From positions 372,001 to 436,000 of the forward strand of contig OX621165.1 of the NCBI GenBank assembly GCA_951640195.1: a stretch of DNA of 64,000 nt, given 5' to 3'. Source of the DNA: Porpolomopsis calyptriformis (lineage: Eukaryota > Basidiomycota > Agaricomycetes > Agaricales > Hygrophoraceae). A program made the position numbers and the translations under genes. The notes beneath the pieces were generated by a model. It was not told where the DNA came from. It did no database searches and saw nothing but the letters and a program-made list of their open reading frames with translations. Shown here piece after piece: positions 1-12,000 of the stretch (position 1 is the first letter of the stretch; each line of letters begins with the position of its first letter).

Positions 1-1608
1 TTGGCAAGGACGTCCGTCTGGGAACCATGTGTCATTTCCGTCACGAAGTGACGAAGGAATGCCATTCCTTGCCAGTGTAGTACATACAGACTCTCTGTAC
101 ATCTCAAGGGAGGATAAGTCTGAGACATTACCCTGGAGGGTGTCCTCGAGCCATTGGAAGGCATAGACAAAGGCATTGTCCGCCTGTTCAAACGTAACGC
201 CTTGTCCGGCGAAGAACGGAACGAGGGATTGTTCCATGACATTGGATGATCCAGAGTACTGGGCTGGTTCTCTGGTGGGTTCCGCAATGGACAGGTTCGA
301 TCCTGTCACAAGTGAGCGATAGCGGCTGGGCATTCCAAACAGGAGGGCCGCCGCTCTGATGTATTGCGACTGTATCTGGTCAGCGTCTGTCGATGATCCG
401 GCGGGAGCATGGGTCTTAGGTGACTTTGGTTTGTGTTGACTAACCAAAAGCATCCCACGGAGGCTTCGCAGCGAAATACTGCCATCTCGTTCTAAGCGCA
501 CTCCAGGGTGCGCAGCATGGCGGTTTATGTAGAACCAATGAGCCCACTCTTCCGGGGAACTTGTGGCAGTTGGCTGAGATGGGTTAATCCGTCCAGGCAC
601 AGAAGAAGTCGGCACCTGTACAGGTGCGTCGGTGGAATCACCTGAAGCCCAGGCGGGAACTCTCCAATGGATTAACGAGATGCATTGAGTGTCTGTTCTG
701 CTCTCTCGAGGAGTCGCCTGCGCTGTCGTGATGAACGATCGCGCGAGTTCGAGAGCCTCGTTATTGCCCAATTCTTGGGCTTGAATGAACAGAGCGTGCC
801 ATTGGCGCGTGTTGACTGGGTATCTGCGGTCATCCGCAGATCGAGTTCCACACAGAGGGGGTAGTCCCATTGCTTCGTTTCATCGCGCTGCTTCAGTGCT
901 TGCGCCAACCCGGATGGTCTGGTCAATGGGTGAGTAGTGGGCCCCAGCAGGGATGCTGGGCCAAGCAGTAATGGTCGAGCGCTTTTTGCGCCGTTTGATC
1001 ATCTCGCCACTAGGGCCAGATTGATTATTCACTCCTGGATCTGGGAGGTTTGGGAACTTGACATACGAGGTGGGTTGAAGGCAAGCCTTCAGTTCCTCAT
1101 TCTCTCGAATGATTTGAGGGAAGCATCTCTTGATGTACGCGTTATCCTCCTTGTCGAGGTCTTCGAACATTGGGCCACAGCCTGCTAACTCGTCGTCCAA
1201 GTATGGATCGAAATGTTCCATATCGGCTCTTCGTCAAGCCTCCTTGTCTGTTTCTTTTTTCTTGCCCTTGTCTTGGGCAGAGGGGTTCTTGGTCACAGGG
1301 CTGGCTGCCCTTGTGTATTCTGACGATCGCGAATGCGATCCCTCGGTATGGGAGCGCTTGCGCTTTCCTAGCAATTCGGCTTTGCTAGTGTCGTTAGATT
1401 TGTTCAGCTTGGCTATAAGCTGATTGGCTTGATAAAGCTCATCTTGAGTTTGTTCATAACGAGCGCAATAGTAATCACCATCGTCTTGAGCCTTCTCGAG
1501 TGAGACGGTTAGGTTTCGGCTCTCTGTTACGAGTTCCTCTTGGTGTGCCTTGCGGCAGTCATCAAATGCCTCTTTCAATGAGGCGTCTTGGTACATGCTG
1601 TCTTCAAC
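1..1608 (-). pseudogene. 3' portion of a split hypothetical coiled-coil gene (gene X), open at window edge
   Basis: I do not recognise this family. Reading leftwards from 1603, one frame stays open to base 1 except for two TGA codons, at 1236-1234 and 882-880. In both places the same frame continues on the far side, so the pieces usually seen as separate ORFs (1596-1234, 1221-880, and 879 to the edge) are one gene. The first part is charged and coiled-coil-like (Glu/Gln/Lys rich, roughly the first 90 residues after the junction), followed by a basic KRKRS stretch that could be a nuclear signal. The frame also joins exactly to the 5' piece at 8799-8486 when element A and one TCAAC copy are removed. 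Both stops are one C-to-T change from Arg CGA. The 3' end lies outside the window. It may be a multicopy mobile-element-associated gene rather than a host gene. Confidence 0.6.
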
Positions 1609-2008
1609 TGTTATAAACCGGTTGTTCAGAATGCATTTTACTTCAGGTGTTCTGTCCCAAGAGATATAGGGTATGGTTCCAAGTCCTTGTTATGAGTAGG
1701 CTAATGAGGAATCAGACTTAAGGTCTGATACGTACAAGAGGTACTCCTTATATACTGACTACTTATCTATGTGAGTCAGTGCAGCATAACATGAGGTAGA
1801 GATAAGAATGAGTCATTGTGATCGATGACGAATCATAAGGGGTTGAAACACAATGGAAATGAAGGTTTCTACATATGGGTAAAGTAATGGGGAATCCCAA
1901 AGAAAGGCAATGGGGAATCCCAGAGAAGGGCAATGGGGAATCCCAAGATAAGATACAGGTTTGCATGTGGTAAGATAAGAGAAAGAAAAGAAAATTACGA
2001 CTGTGACA
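1609..2008 (-). repeat. 3' LTR of element A
   Basis: This 400-bp repeat matches 8086-8485 with about 97% identity by eye, and all differences are transitions. It has TG/CA termini, and the flanking TCAAC lies at 1604-1608. It contains the same TATA-like TATATAAGG (minus strand) and the same transcript-start motif as the 5' LTR. Confidence 0.95.
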
Positions 2009-2043
2009 TACACCCCGGCTTCAAAGGAAATTCATCCCAAATT

Positions 2044-2790
2044 TCAAACTTGGGCGGTGTCGGTCGTTTCATCTTCTGAGGCCTGAGTTGGGATTTCCTT
2101 GGTGGCAGGGGCCTCAATGGTCACTGAGGGGGAAGCGATAAGTTCGACTTCCGAAGTCGCTTCGATGGGGGAGGGGGCTCAAACTGTGGCGACGTCGTCG
2201 TTGTCATCGGAATACTCCAAGTCGAGATTGATGGGGTACTCGACCGATGCTCCGTATTTGATCAACGTTTCTGTTGTTGCGAGGTCTCATTGCGCCTGAA
2301 GGAAGTCTTCTCTGGTGAGTCGTTTGCTTCGACGACTCTCTTCTACGAGCTTGGCGATGATGGTGCGGGTGGTGACGTCATAGCAATCAACCCACGTTCG
2401 TCTCTTCTGGTGCTGGAGTTCCCAAACTTTCAACTCACTCTGATCCCAACGATTCTTCCAAAATAAAGCACTTTTCTCTGACGCCTTGAGCTCGGCTTGT
2501 AATACTTCACGTTCCTGATGAAGTTCGCAATTCCAGTTGCTGACGCTGTTGCTGTGGACTGTGAGATGGGAGATGGTAACAGCGGGATCTTCAGGGGGAG
2601 GAGTTTGGGTAGGATAGTCTTTAAAGAAATCTTCAGCACGAGTACAAGCTTGTCGACGTAATTGTCGAGTGGAGGAGGTAGAAGTGGAGGGACCGGGGGT
2701 AGGGGAATGGACAGCGGACAAGGGAATTCGTCCAGAACGCCGGATGGCAACTTGAGGGGAGGGGGATCGTGTGGATCGTGTAGCAGGCAT
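2044..2790 (-). pseudogene. Third ORF of element A (unknown function, coiled coil)
   Basis: This ORF lies between pol (ends 2950) and the 3' LTR in the same direction. It starts at the ATG 2790-2788 (MPATRSTRSPSPQ) and shares start, order and stop with B 26320-27057. The N-terminal third is rich in Ser, Pro and Arg. The middle has a predicted coiled coil with Trp and Glu (around WNCELHQEREVLQAELKASE), and the tail is acidic and Pro/Thr rich. In-frame TGA codons at 2289-2287 and 2181-2179 both correspond to CGA in copy B, which shows the change directly. No known domain is recognised. A role in particle assembly, targeting or transcription is only speculation. Confidence 0.75.
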
Positions 2791-2949
2791 GATGAAGTTG
2801 TTGCGGTTTTGGTTGAGTAGTCTTGATTGTTGCAACAAAGTTATTGAGTCGTGAAGGAAAGCGGAGACGTCTCGTAGTTTATAAGGAGTGGTTCTAAAAA
2901 TAGAGGTCAATTCTTGGCAGATGGGATGATGACAAATGAATGAATAGAA

Positions 2950-5900
2950 TCAGGTCGCCGTTTGAATTGAGTCTTCGTACGTCTTCACAATTTCCTTGGT
3001 GTGTCGTAAAATGTTCGATCGATCTTCCCAAGTGGCTTCCTCGATCGGATAGCCTTTCCATTTGACCAAATATTTTTGGCGCCATTTAGCTCCAGAATGT
3101 TGTAATATGGATTCAACCTCGTATTTTTCTTCGTTTTCGATCAGATCAGGAGGAGGCCGTGATGTGTCAATGACATCAGGGTGGAGCAATTCATTTCTGA
3201 TGTTGGGTTTCAGGAGTGAAATGTGAAAGACCGGGTGTAGTCTCCATGTTCTGGGAATGTCGATCAGATAGGCAAGGTCCGATATCTTCTTCAAGACCTT
3301 GAATGGTCCGGTCCGTCGATTGTTGAGCTTCTTTGAGGGTCATGTTGTCTTGATATTCTTGGTATCCAACCAGACTAGATCTCCTTCTTCGTAGGAGGGT
3401 GAAGGTTTCTGTTTGTGATCAGCGTATTTCTTCATCGATTCCATTGTCTTCTGTAAAGATCATTCGGCATTTTGCTGTGCGTGTGTGAGGCGTTCGTGAA
3501 AGGTATTGGCTGCGGGCACATTGCTTTGATCTGGAATAGTCGTGGGGAGATGGGGATGATGCCCATATTCTATATAGAATGGTGATTGTGAAGTTGCAGA
3601 GTGTTGTCGATTGTTGTAGGCAAATTCCACAGAAGCAAGCCATTCCGACCAGTCATCCTGCATGAAGTTGGTATAGAAACGTAAGTAAACTTCGAGTTCT
3701 TGATTGGTACGTTCCGTTTGACCATCTGTTTGGGGATGATACGCAGTGGAGAGACCGGAGATGATCCCTAAGGAGTTATTGAAGGCTTCTGTGAATTTGG
3801 ATGCAAATTGTACTCCACGATCGGATATAACCTTTTGGGGCTATCCATGATGTTTCCAGATGTGATTCCGAAAGAGTTTCGCAGCATCTTCTGATGAAAG
3901 ATTGGAAGTTGTCGGAATGAAGTGAGCACGTTTAGTGAAGCGATCGACAACAACCATTACAGCATCATAGCCTTGTGACTTGGGGAGTTTGACGATGAGA
4001 TCGACAGTGATTTCTTTCCATGGTTCTGTAGAAGGGGGTATGGGTTGGAGTAGTCCTGACAGCTTCGAGGGGAAGTTCTTGTTTTGTTGACAAGCTGGAC
4101 AGGATCGAACATAGTTGGTGATGTCTTGTGGGGCACCATCCCAAATAAAATTACGAAGTACGAGTTCCTTCGTCTTCTCAATGCCAGGGTGGCCAGCATG
4201 GGGGTAGGTGTGGGACAGTCATATAATGTCTGTGCGCAAAGATACTTCCTCTGGCACCACTATTCGACCTTCAACATCGCGTACAAGCCCATCGGCTTGG
4301 GTCCAAGCGAGTGAGGCATCCTTGAGTTTATCTTGGATCTTCTGTGGGAGTGGGATTTTGAAGCGCAGCCTAGAGAGAAGGCTTGAATTCGACAACTTGA
4401 CAATTGAATTTACCCATCGGTTGCACGCTATCAGAACTTCATTCTCCATGTCGGCTTCGACGTTGGGTAAGTAATCTGGGCGTCTGGATAGGCCGTCGGC
4501 CTTGTTCTTCCTCCCTGGAACGTATTCAATTTTGAACCCGAACCTGGACAGATATTCAGACCAACGAGTTTGGCAATTCGATAAGCGAAGATTCTTGGAG
4601 AAATATCGTAAAGCCAAACTGTCTGTTCTGATGAGGATATCATGTCTTGCTCCTTCAAGGAGGTGGCGCCATTGTTTGAAAGAATCAATGATTGCCAGGA
4701 GCTCCAGATCGTGGGTTGGGTAGTTCTTTTCGGCAGGAGAGGTAGATCTTGAGTGATAGCCAACAGGTTTCCAGTGTCCGTCGTGAAGCTGGGAGAGTAT
4801 TCCTGCGATTCCAATAATGGAAGCGTCGGTCTCCAAGCAATAAGGGAGATCGCAATCAGGAATATGGAGGACAGGCGCGTTCGTTAAAAGGGATTTGATA
4901 TTGTCGAAGGCTTCTTGTCTTCAGGGAGTCCATTCCCACACAGTTTCATTGTGCAAGAGTTCGTAGAGAGGGGTAGCAACCTTGGAGAAACCCTTGATAT
5001 ATCTTCACCAAAGGTTCGCACTGCCTAAGAAGGATTGGAGTTGTTTCACTGTTTCTGGAACAGGCCAAGACATGATAGCGTCAACCTTCTTCAGATTGGT
5101 GGTGATTCGTCCCTTGGATAGGACGACTCCAAGATAAATGACTTCCTCCTTCTCGAACTGGCATTTGACGGGTTTACACGAGAGACTGTGTCTTTTCATA
5201 ATGTCCAGGGTTTTGAAGGTCCAGTATTGCAATTCTTGTAAATCGTCTCCACAAACAAGCACATCATCAATATAAATGAAAATGTTTCCAGAGTCCAGGA
5301 CTTCTTTGAATCTTGTGTCGATCATCTGTTGAAAGGTGGCTGGAGAGTTATGCAAACCAAAGAACATAACGGTGGGTTCAAAGGCGCCTGCTTCAGTGAT
5401 AAAAGCGGCTTTCCATTCGTCACCTTCCTTAATCCTGACGTTGTTGAATCCCCATCGGATATCCATGACCGTAAACAGAGATGCTGTCAAAAGTTTTGGT
5501 CGTTGGAGGATTTGTGGAGTAGAGGGAGGGGGTAGTGGTTAGGAACCATGTGTTCGTTAAGGTAGCGGTAATCCTCAATAGGGTGTAAGCCAGCATTCTT
5601 ACCTTTAGCATTCACTTCTTTGGCTTTCTTTCCAAAGAAGAACGGAGAAACTTGTTTCGACTTGGAAGTCCGTATTCGTCCAGTGGACAGGTTTTCGTCG
5701 ATGAATTTGTGTAAGTGATCCATCTCAAGAGGGGACATTGTGTATTTCGCGCCTTTGACTGGTCTGAAAGTTTCGTCCAGTTCTATGGCATGGTCGAATT
5801 CTGAATGTGGTGGAAGGCGGTCGAAGGATTCTTTAGCAAAGACGCTAGAGTAGTCTTTCCAGTATACCTCCGGTACAAACTTTCACATATCTTCTTCTAC

Positions 5901-6493
5901 TGTGCTGGCTCGGGATTCATCCGACTTCGATACGTATCAATTCATGGCCAGCGTGACCGATTCCATTCCCAGTGACTCCGCATCGTCGACTATCCATCGT
6001 GGAAGAGGGAAATCTTTGCTATCCAGAGCCAGTGTTGCCTCTTTCCAATCAATGTTGTGGTTGTGCTTTTTGAGCCACGGGAAGCCAAGGATAATATCCG
6101 TCTTAGATCCGAGATCAGTCACTTCCAATCGGATCTGTTCATTGTGTCCTCCAGGAGCCTCTAACCAAATATCAATATCATTCTTAATGGGTCCTCCTCA
6201 GTTTTCAGATCCATCGGCATTCCGTACAGGGATTGGGGTTTCCAATCATGTTAGAGTAAAATTGTGGCAAGTTGCGAAAGATTCATCCATGAAATTTCCA
6301 GAGGCTCCACTATCAACCAAAGCAGTGGCCGGAACATGTCGACCAGTGTCGGTAGCTTCAATCCAAACATCCAAAATGAGTCCGAGATTGCCTTCTTCAA
6401 GAGTACCAAGAATTCGAAATAGATTGCATGGAGTGGTGATACATTCTTGAGTAGATACGTCCGTAACGGCAGGCAAAACGTTCGGACTCCTTA
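2950..6493 (-). pseudogene. pol: Element A pol: protease-RT-RNase H-integrase-chromodomain, heavily interrupted
   Basis: In order (high to low coordinates) the remains show an aspartic protease (VPATALVDSGASG near 6300), reverse transcriptase with the YIDDVLV active-site box near 5270, RNase H starting ETDASIIG near 4830, integrase, and a C-terminal chromodomain (YLVKWKGYPIEEATWED) ending 2950. The -1 frame overlaps the gag stop as in copy B. Visible damage includes TGA codons at 6246, 5937, 5883, 5005 and 4219, and a 1-bp deletion near 5520 that shifts the frame at the start of the RT palm. Most of these stops are CGA in copy B. Chromodomains of chromoviruses guide integration to marked chromatin; no product can be made from this copy. 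Confidence 0.92.
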
Positions 6494-7639
6494 AAAACCC
6501 TGTTCTTTTAGTTCCTTGACGAGCTGAGCTTTTTTCTCCTTCGGCCAGCGATTGATCCCGCAGTTGTCCACCATTCAAATAGTTTCCTCCGTAGTAGCTG
6601 GGGAAACCATTTTGTCATCTCGTTCCATCTCGACTCCTCGTATGCTTTGTCCTCGACCTTGCCCTGTGTTTGGTCTTCCTCCCCGTCGTCCAGCAGGGGC
6701 ACTACTTGGTGGGCGCGCTGACGAAGAAGGGGCAAAAGAGGTATTTGGACACTTGTTCACCCAATGACCTGGTTCTCCGCAGCGATAGCAGTTGCCTCTC
6801 GGAACACGCGATATTGACGAAGAGGAAGTTGTCTCCTGTTTGACAGGAGCAGAGGAGGGAGTTCGGGTCGTCGTTCGAGCCATGGTCTCCCTGGGAGTGT
6901 AGTAGTTACTCCGGGGAGCGGCACGACACTCAAGTGCGAGCTCGAGATGTTGTCAATCGAAGATGGAAGCTTTTCACTTCCAAGCGTTGAGGGTGGCTGG
7001 GATGGGATCAAGACCATAGATCCTTTTGAGGATCCGGGGATCGAGACCATTCCGGTAAAAAGTTTTGAGTGCGTCATCGTTAAATCCGGTTTCTTCCGCG
7101 AGAGCTCCAAATCGTACATTATAATTGTCCACAGTGGAAGATCCTTGCGTTACCTTTTGTATCTTGACCTGTGCCGTCACCTTAGTGTCAACATCTCCGA
7201 AACATTCCTCGATTTCTTCCATAAAATCTTCGTAGTTGGCTCCAACCCATTGGGTACGATTGAACTCTCAAGTCTGCTGTCGAGCCCATGATTGGGCGAC
7301 ACCTATCTTCATGAATGACAAGACGTAAGTAATCTTTTGTCTGTCGGACCACTGGCTGTCGTCAAGAACTAGATGACAAGCCTGGATAAAATTGAGACAC
7401 TTGGCTGCAGACCCATCATATTCATCGGGTTTGGCTATCTTGATGGGGGGAGGAGCAGGTTGTTGAGGTAGGGGAGGTTGTATGGGTGGAGGAATGGGTT
7501 GTTGAGGTTGTTGCTGGAGCTGGGCGATCAGCTGTTGTTGTTGGGTGATGGTTTGTTCAAGTTGGCAAACAGTAGCCATCAAGGTCGTGATATCAATAGT
7601 AGGGGGGTTGGTAGGGGCATTGGTGGATGTTCCTGACAT
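6491..7639 (-). pseudogene. gag: Element A gag (capsid/nucleocapsid), interrupted
   Basis: It starts at ATG 7639-7637 (MSGTSTNAPTNPP) and ends at the TAA 6493-6491. The span is exactly 1149 bp, the same length as the B copy. It has a Gln/Pro-rich region, a capsid-like helical region (SQWSDRQKITYVLSFMKIG) and a CCHC zinc knuckle (CYRCGEPGHWVNKC). In-frame stops at 7270-7268, 6976-6974, about 6954, and 6577-6575 interrupt it; the last is CGA in copy B. An in-frame extension upstream of 7639 is open toward the 5' LTR, but no ATG is visible there, so the chosen start is the first conserved ATG. Confidence 0.9.
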
Positions 7640-8085
7640 GTTGGTAGATGTCGGTTGTTGTGGAGTCACTGGAGCTGTTGGTATTGGTGTTGATGTCACA
7701 GAGGAAAGTTGGGAGTAAAGGGAACCATATCATCCTGGTGGGGTAGCAGTTCATTGATGAACTGGTCTTGTTGCTGGGGCTGAAGATGAAGAGAAGAGTC
7801 CTCTTGTTCTTGATCGAGTTCACGGTCCTAGGGGGGCAGGGGCGGGAGTTGGGGTTGGAACAGCTAGAGCTTCTTCAAGATCAGAGGAAAAGGAAGGTTC
7901 TTGATCTCGGATGGTAGCTGAAAAGGTCAATCTTGAGAGAGGGTCTTCGTATTGTTCAGCGTCAGAGTTGTCAGTAGAAGCCAGGATGGAAATGGGTAGA
8001 AATCAAAAGGGTGATGTCCATGATCACAGTGATGGAGAGTGTTTGGATAAGCAAGTGGGAGAGAACCAGAAGGAAGTCTGATTCT
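7640..8085 (-). promoter_or_regulatory. Element A 5' leader with self-complementary primer-binding site (8074-8084)
   Basis: One base after the 5' LTR (element orientation) lies GAATCAGACTT (plus coordinates 8074-8084). This is the exact reverse complement of an 11-nt motif inside the LTR (8186-8196), about 35 bp downstream of a TATATAAGG box (8223-8231). The arrangement is the same as in copy B. The rest of the leader encodes a degenerate open frame without ATG. Confidence 0.7.
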
Positions 8086-8485
8086 TGTTATAAACCGGTT
8101 GTTCGGAATGCGTTTTACTTTGGGTGTTCTGTCCCAAGAGATATAGGGTATGGTTCCAAGTCCTTGTTATGAGTAGGCTAACGAGGAATCAGACTTAAGG
8201 TCTGATACGTACAAGAGGTACTCCTTATATACTGACTACTTATCTATGTGAGTCAGTGCAGCATAACATGAGGTAGAGATAAGAATGAGTCATCGTGATC
8301 GATGACGAATCATAAGGGGTTGAAACACAATGGAAATGAAGGTTTCTACATATGGGTAAAGTAATGGGGAATCCCGAAGAAAGGCAATGGGGAATCCCGG
8401 AGAAAGGCAATGGGGAATCCCAAGATAAGATACAGGTTTGCATGTGGTAAGATAAGAGAAAGAAAAGAAAATTACAACCGTGACA
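8086..8485 (-). repeat. 5' LTR of element A
   Basis: This 400-bp direct repeat of 1609-2008 has TG/CA ends. The target duplication TCAAC follows at 8486-8490. On the minus strand it carries TATATAAGG and, about 35 bp on, the predicted transcript start AAGTCTGATTC. Confidence 0.95.
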
Positions 8486-8799
8486 TCAACGACATGCATT
8501 ACATAGTCTTTGCAGACTTTACACCTCCGGTGACTGGAGTGTATCGCGACATTGATGGTGCTGTTACACACCCATGTTTTCAGGGGTAACTCTGACGAGT
8601 TACTTGTGTTTTGTCGAGAGCAGTGCTCTCTCTCCCCTTCAGAAGAGGGCCCACGCCGTGTCTGGCGCAGGGGTCTGATGACTTCGTTGGGACCAGCCAT
8701 TAGCTGATCCCTGTCATCTTCCACCGTTTCCGGTGGTCTCGGGTCTATGGGGTGGGGGCTTGCTCTTACGCTTGTGGGCGTACTATTTTCGTTTGACAT
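8486..8799 (-). pseudogene. 5' portion of split gene X
   Basis: The ATG at 8799-8797 opens a frame (MSNENSTPTSVRASP) that reads to the element A junction. The encoded segment is polar, Arg- and Pro-rich, and ends with a small Cys/His-containing stretch (HRRCKVCKDYVMH). The codon interrupted at the junction is completed by base 1603, and the frame continues into 1-1608, so element A landed inside this coding sequence. The start is supported by a TATAAAAG box at 8848-8855, about 50 bp upstream. The gene lies 245 bp downstream of the element C pol end on the same strand, so it might be an accessory ORF of that element. Family unknown. Confidence 0.6.
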
Positions 8800-9044
8800 C
8801 GTCGTACAGGGTAGAAAATTTTCTACCGTTGTTTTTTGTTTGTCATGCTTTTATACAAGTCACACTTAGACTTGTGGCATCATTTTGGTGCCTCTAATTA
8901 CCCCAATTGGGGTGAGTCTGCCACCGGACCGGGTATGTCCGGTCCATTGATTGCCGATTAAGGTAATTATCAGTTGCACTCGGTTTAGCGCGCATATGAG
9001 GTGTGCTTGTCGGCACGCCTCAAGGCTCTGAGTGCAGTCAGCAT
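8800..9044 (-). promoter_or_regulatory. Spacer between element C pol and gene X, with TATA box
   Basis: No ORF is seen. On the minus strand TATAAAAG (8848-8855) precedes the gene X ATG by about 49 bp. Short palindromic stretches (for example GGACCGG/CCGGTCC around 8930-8945) are present. I could not match this spacer to the right flank of element C, so it is not shown to be an LTR. Confidence 0.45.
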
Positions 9045-12000
9045 TCAGTGCCTCTTAACTGGCTGTCTCGGCAGTTGAAGAGGGGTATCTACACCCATTA
9101 GGGTTAGATATTTATCTAGAGCACTAAGCTCTTTACACGATGAGATGGGCTCCCAAGTCGTGTCTCCGAGGTTCCAGCGAACCTCCAACTCGAGTTTTCG
9201 GTCATCCCACCTATAGCCGACTATTTCGTCGACTAACCATTCAGTTTGAAGAGGTTCACCGAAGTCATAAGTGTCTACTGATGCTCGATTAGGGAATAAC
9301 GCATCATCATTTGGATGGTGCAGACGCAGCAAATTTACGTGAAAGCGCGGATGAATCCATCACTTCACGAGCTCGTTGGGGAGTTCCAACTCATAGTTGG
9401 ATTCATTAGGAAAGGCCTGTACGACTTTGTATGGCCCAACGAACCTTGGCAGTAGTTTCCCTACTCTACCTTGTGGTAGTTTAAGGTTCTTAGTTGATAG
9501 GTACACGAAGCCGTTTACTTTAATCAACAGTTCTTCCCTTCTACGCTGATTAGTGTAGTGTCTTTGAAATATGCGATATGCAATGATCGCGTCATGAGCA
9601 GCTGCCAGATTCTGCAGTGCTTGTTGAGCAAATGCTTGGACACCTGGCGGTGTCTCAGCAGTATTTTCTACCTGCTTAATCATAGCGGGCATATATGCTC
9701 CATTCAGCTCGAACGGGGCAAAGCCTGTAGCTTCACTAATACTCACGTTAATTGTGAATTCGGTCATCGGGATCTTTGCGATCCAGTCTCGTTAATCCAA
9801 GCTTACGGTTGCTCAGAGGATTTGACCTATTGAACGATTAGCTCATTCAGTTGCGCCATCCGTCTGAGGATGGAAAGATGTAGACATCAATAGTTTAGCT
9901 CCTAAGAGCCTGTGAAGTTCACTCCACCATTTGGAGGTAAATTTCGAGTCTCTGTCTGAGACTATACTTTCGGGAAGGCTGTGAAGCCTTACTACTTCTT
10001 TTAAGTAGATCCACAAAAGCTCTGACGCTTTGGTTTTAGTATTCACTGGAATTAGGTGGATCATTGATGTCATTCGACAAATGACTACCCAAAGGTAATT
10101 GTACCCGTCAATTTCAGGAAACGGACCAATAAAGTCCATTCCTATTGATTGCCACGGTTTCGTGGGTATGGGTAATGAATGCAACAGTCCTGTCAGGCGC
10201 TGCATATCGTCTTTCTCTGACATGACTTGCAGAATTGTTTAACGTGGCTCAATATCTTAGGCCACCAGTACCATCATCTTACGTAGTCGGCGGTACGTTG
10301 TGGACCAAAATGGCCCACTATTGAGTGTGCTTGATCAATGATCAGGCCAAAGATTGATTCTTGCCCCATCTTTGCAGATGGGATACATAGTACTTCCTCT
10401 CCCCCCAAATTCTTGGACCAAATCAGGCCTTCACAGACAGTGAATGCCTTATGGTGATCAGGGTTCTCGAGAACCTTGCTGAATAATGCATCGGATATGT
10501 ATCCTCTGCGAATCGCTACTGTCAGCGATTCATCATGCTCTATACGAGCATGCAAGTTTTCTCCCCGTTTACGGGATTGGAATATTGTTGGATCATCCAG
10601 GGATGATCTCAATTTTTTCATTGGTTCCATTTCTGGAATTGGAACTAGTGCGAGCACTGCCGCTTGCGCATCTCTGTCTTCTTCTCTTTTGAGAAGACGG
10701 TTACTTCGGCGTCATTGAATGTCTTCGACGACCTGGATAGCCTTCATTTCAATGGCTCCAGTATTAATTTCGTTTAGATGATCCCAAGGGAGATCATCCT
10801 TTTCTGGGTCTAGACGTATATCTACGTCTACGTATTCGCTCATAGGATGAGCGTCATACCATGTATCACTTTCATAATAACGTGATAATGCATTGGCAAC
10901 TTTATTCAGTTGCCCTTTGACATATGTTATGTCAAAGTCAAATCTTGACAGGTATTCCATCCAATGGGCTTGTCGGCTAGACAGGCGTCTTTGCGTCTTG
11001 AAGAACTCAAGAGCTTGATGGTCAGTCACAATGTGAACCCGATATCCTATCAATTTGTCCTCCCATTTAAGGAGGGCTTCAAGTATCGCGATCATTTCAT
11101 GCTCGAATGTTCAGTAATTCCGTTGAGCATCCGTAAACTTTTGCAACATAAATCCTGCTGGTCTGCAGGTTTGCCAGGTAGGACCTTGTCCGTACATTGC
11201 GCCGACGCCATGTATTGAGGCGTCGCAGATGACCCATATGGGTTCATCTTTCTTGTGACATATCGGCACTAGTATAGGTGTCGAGCAGCATATCTGCTTT
11301 ATTGTTTCAAAGCATTTATCGTGGATTGGTCTCCACACGAATGGTTGCCCGTTTGCTGTCATGGCTGCTAACGGCCCTGTATAACTTGAGATATCTGGCA
11401 GGAAATGCACCAGATATTGCACAAGTCCTATAAATTTCTGGACATCGTTGTAATTGCGCGGCTGTCGCCAATCACATATTCTCGCCATTTTATCAGCATC
11501 TGCGTGTAGCCCTTTGTCATCTATCTTATGACCTAGACAGTTGATCACATCGGCATACAGTTTGCACTTCTCCTCTTGGAGGTAGAACTTGTATTCTCAT
11601 AGTTTACCAAACACGAGACCCAAGTGTTTTTTGTGCTCCGAGATGGAAGCACTATAGACGAATAGATCGTCGAGATAGGCATGCATGAATATGCCAATAA
11701 AGTCTCAAAAGATCATTGTCATTACCCGCTGAAACGTAGCAGGTGCATTGCAGTCTCCTATCTGCATTGTATGGCTCACATAGGTGCCATATATAGTTGC
11801 AAACGCGCTTTTATGCACGTCTTCAGGTACTGTCTATACCTGCTCATAAGCATCTGATAGGTTGATTTTTGACCTTATTGTTCCGCCGGCCACATCATAT
11901 CTGATCTGGTCTTGGTCAGGAAAGAGCGTAACATCCTTCAAAGTATTGTCGTTGCGTTTATGACAATCAATTGGTGTCCGTAGAGTGCCATTCTTCTTTG

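Larger units (their letters stand above)
1609..8485 (-). mobile_element. Element A: full-length Tf1/sushi-like chromovirus (Ty3/gypsy), decayed
   Basis: The element is 6877 bp, bounded by 400-bp direct LTRs (1609-2008 and 8086-8485) with TG/CA ends, and flanked by the 5-bp duplication TCAAC at 1604-1608 and 8486-8490. In element orientation the order is LTR, primer site, gag, pol (PR, RT, RNase H, integrase, chromodomain), a third ORF, LTR. It is the same family as element B at 20609-27503. It is the older copy: gag and pol carry more than a dozen in-frame stops plus at least one 1-bp deletion. The two LTRs differ at 11 sites that I can count, all transitions. The insertion splits gene X in frame. 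Confidence 0.95.

Noticed and set aside
1763..2013. ORFs inside the A LTR (and similar ones at 8240-8443, 20576-20866 and 27135-27350)
   Set aside because: They are repeated in every LTR, overlap the promoter, and consist of the low-complexity GGGATTCCC repeats; no coding support.
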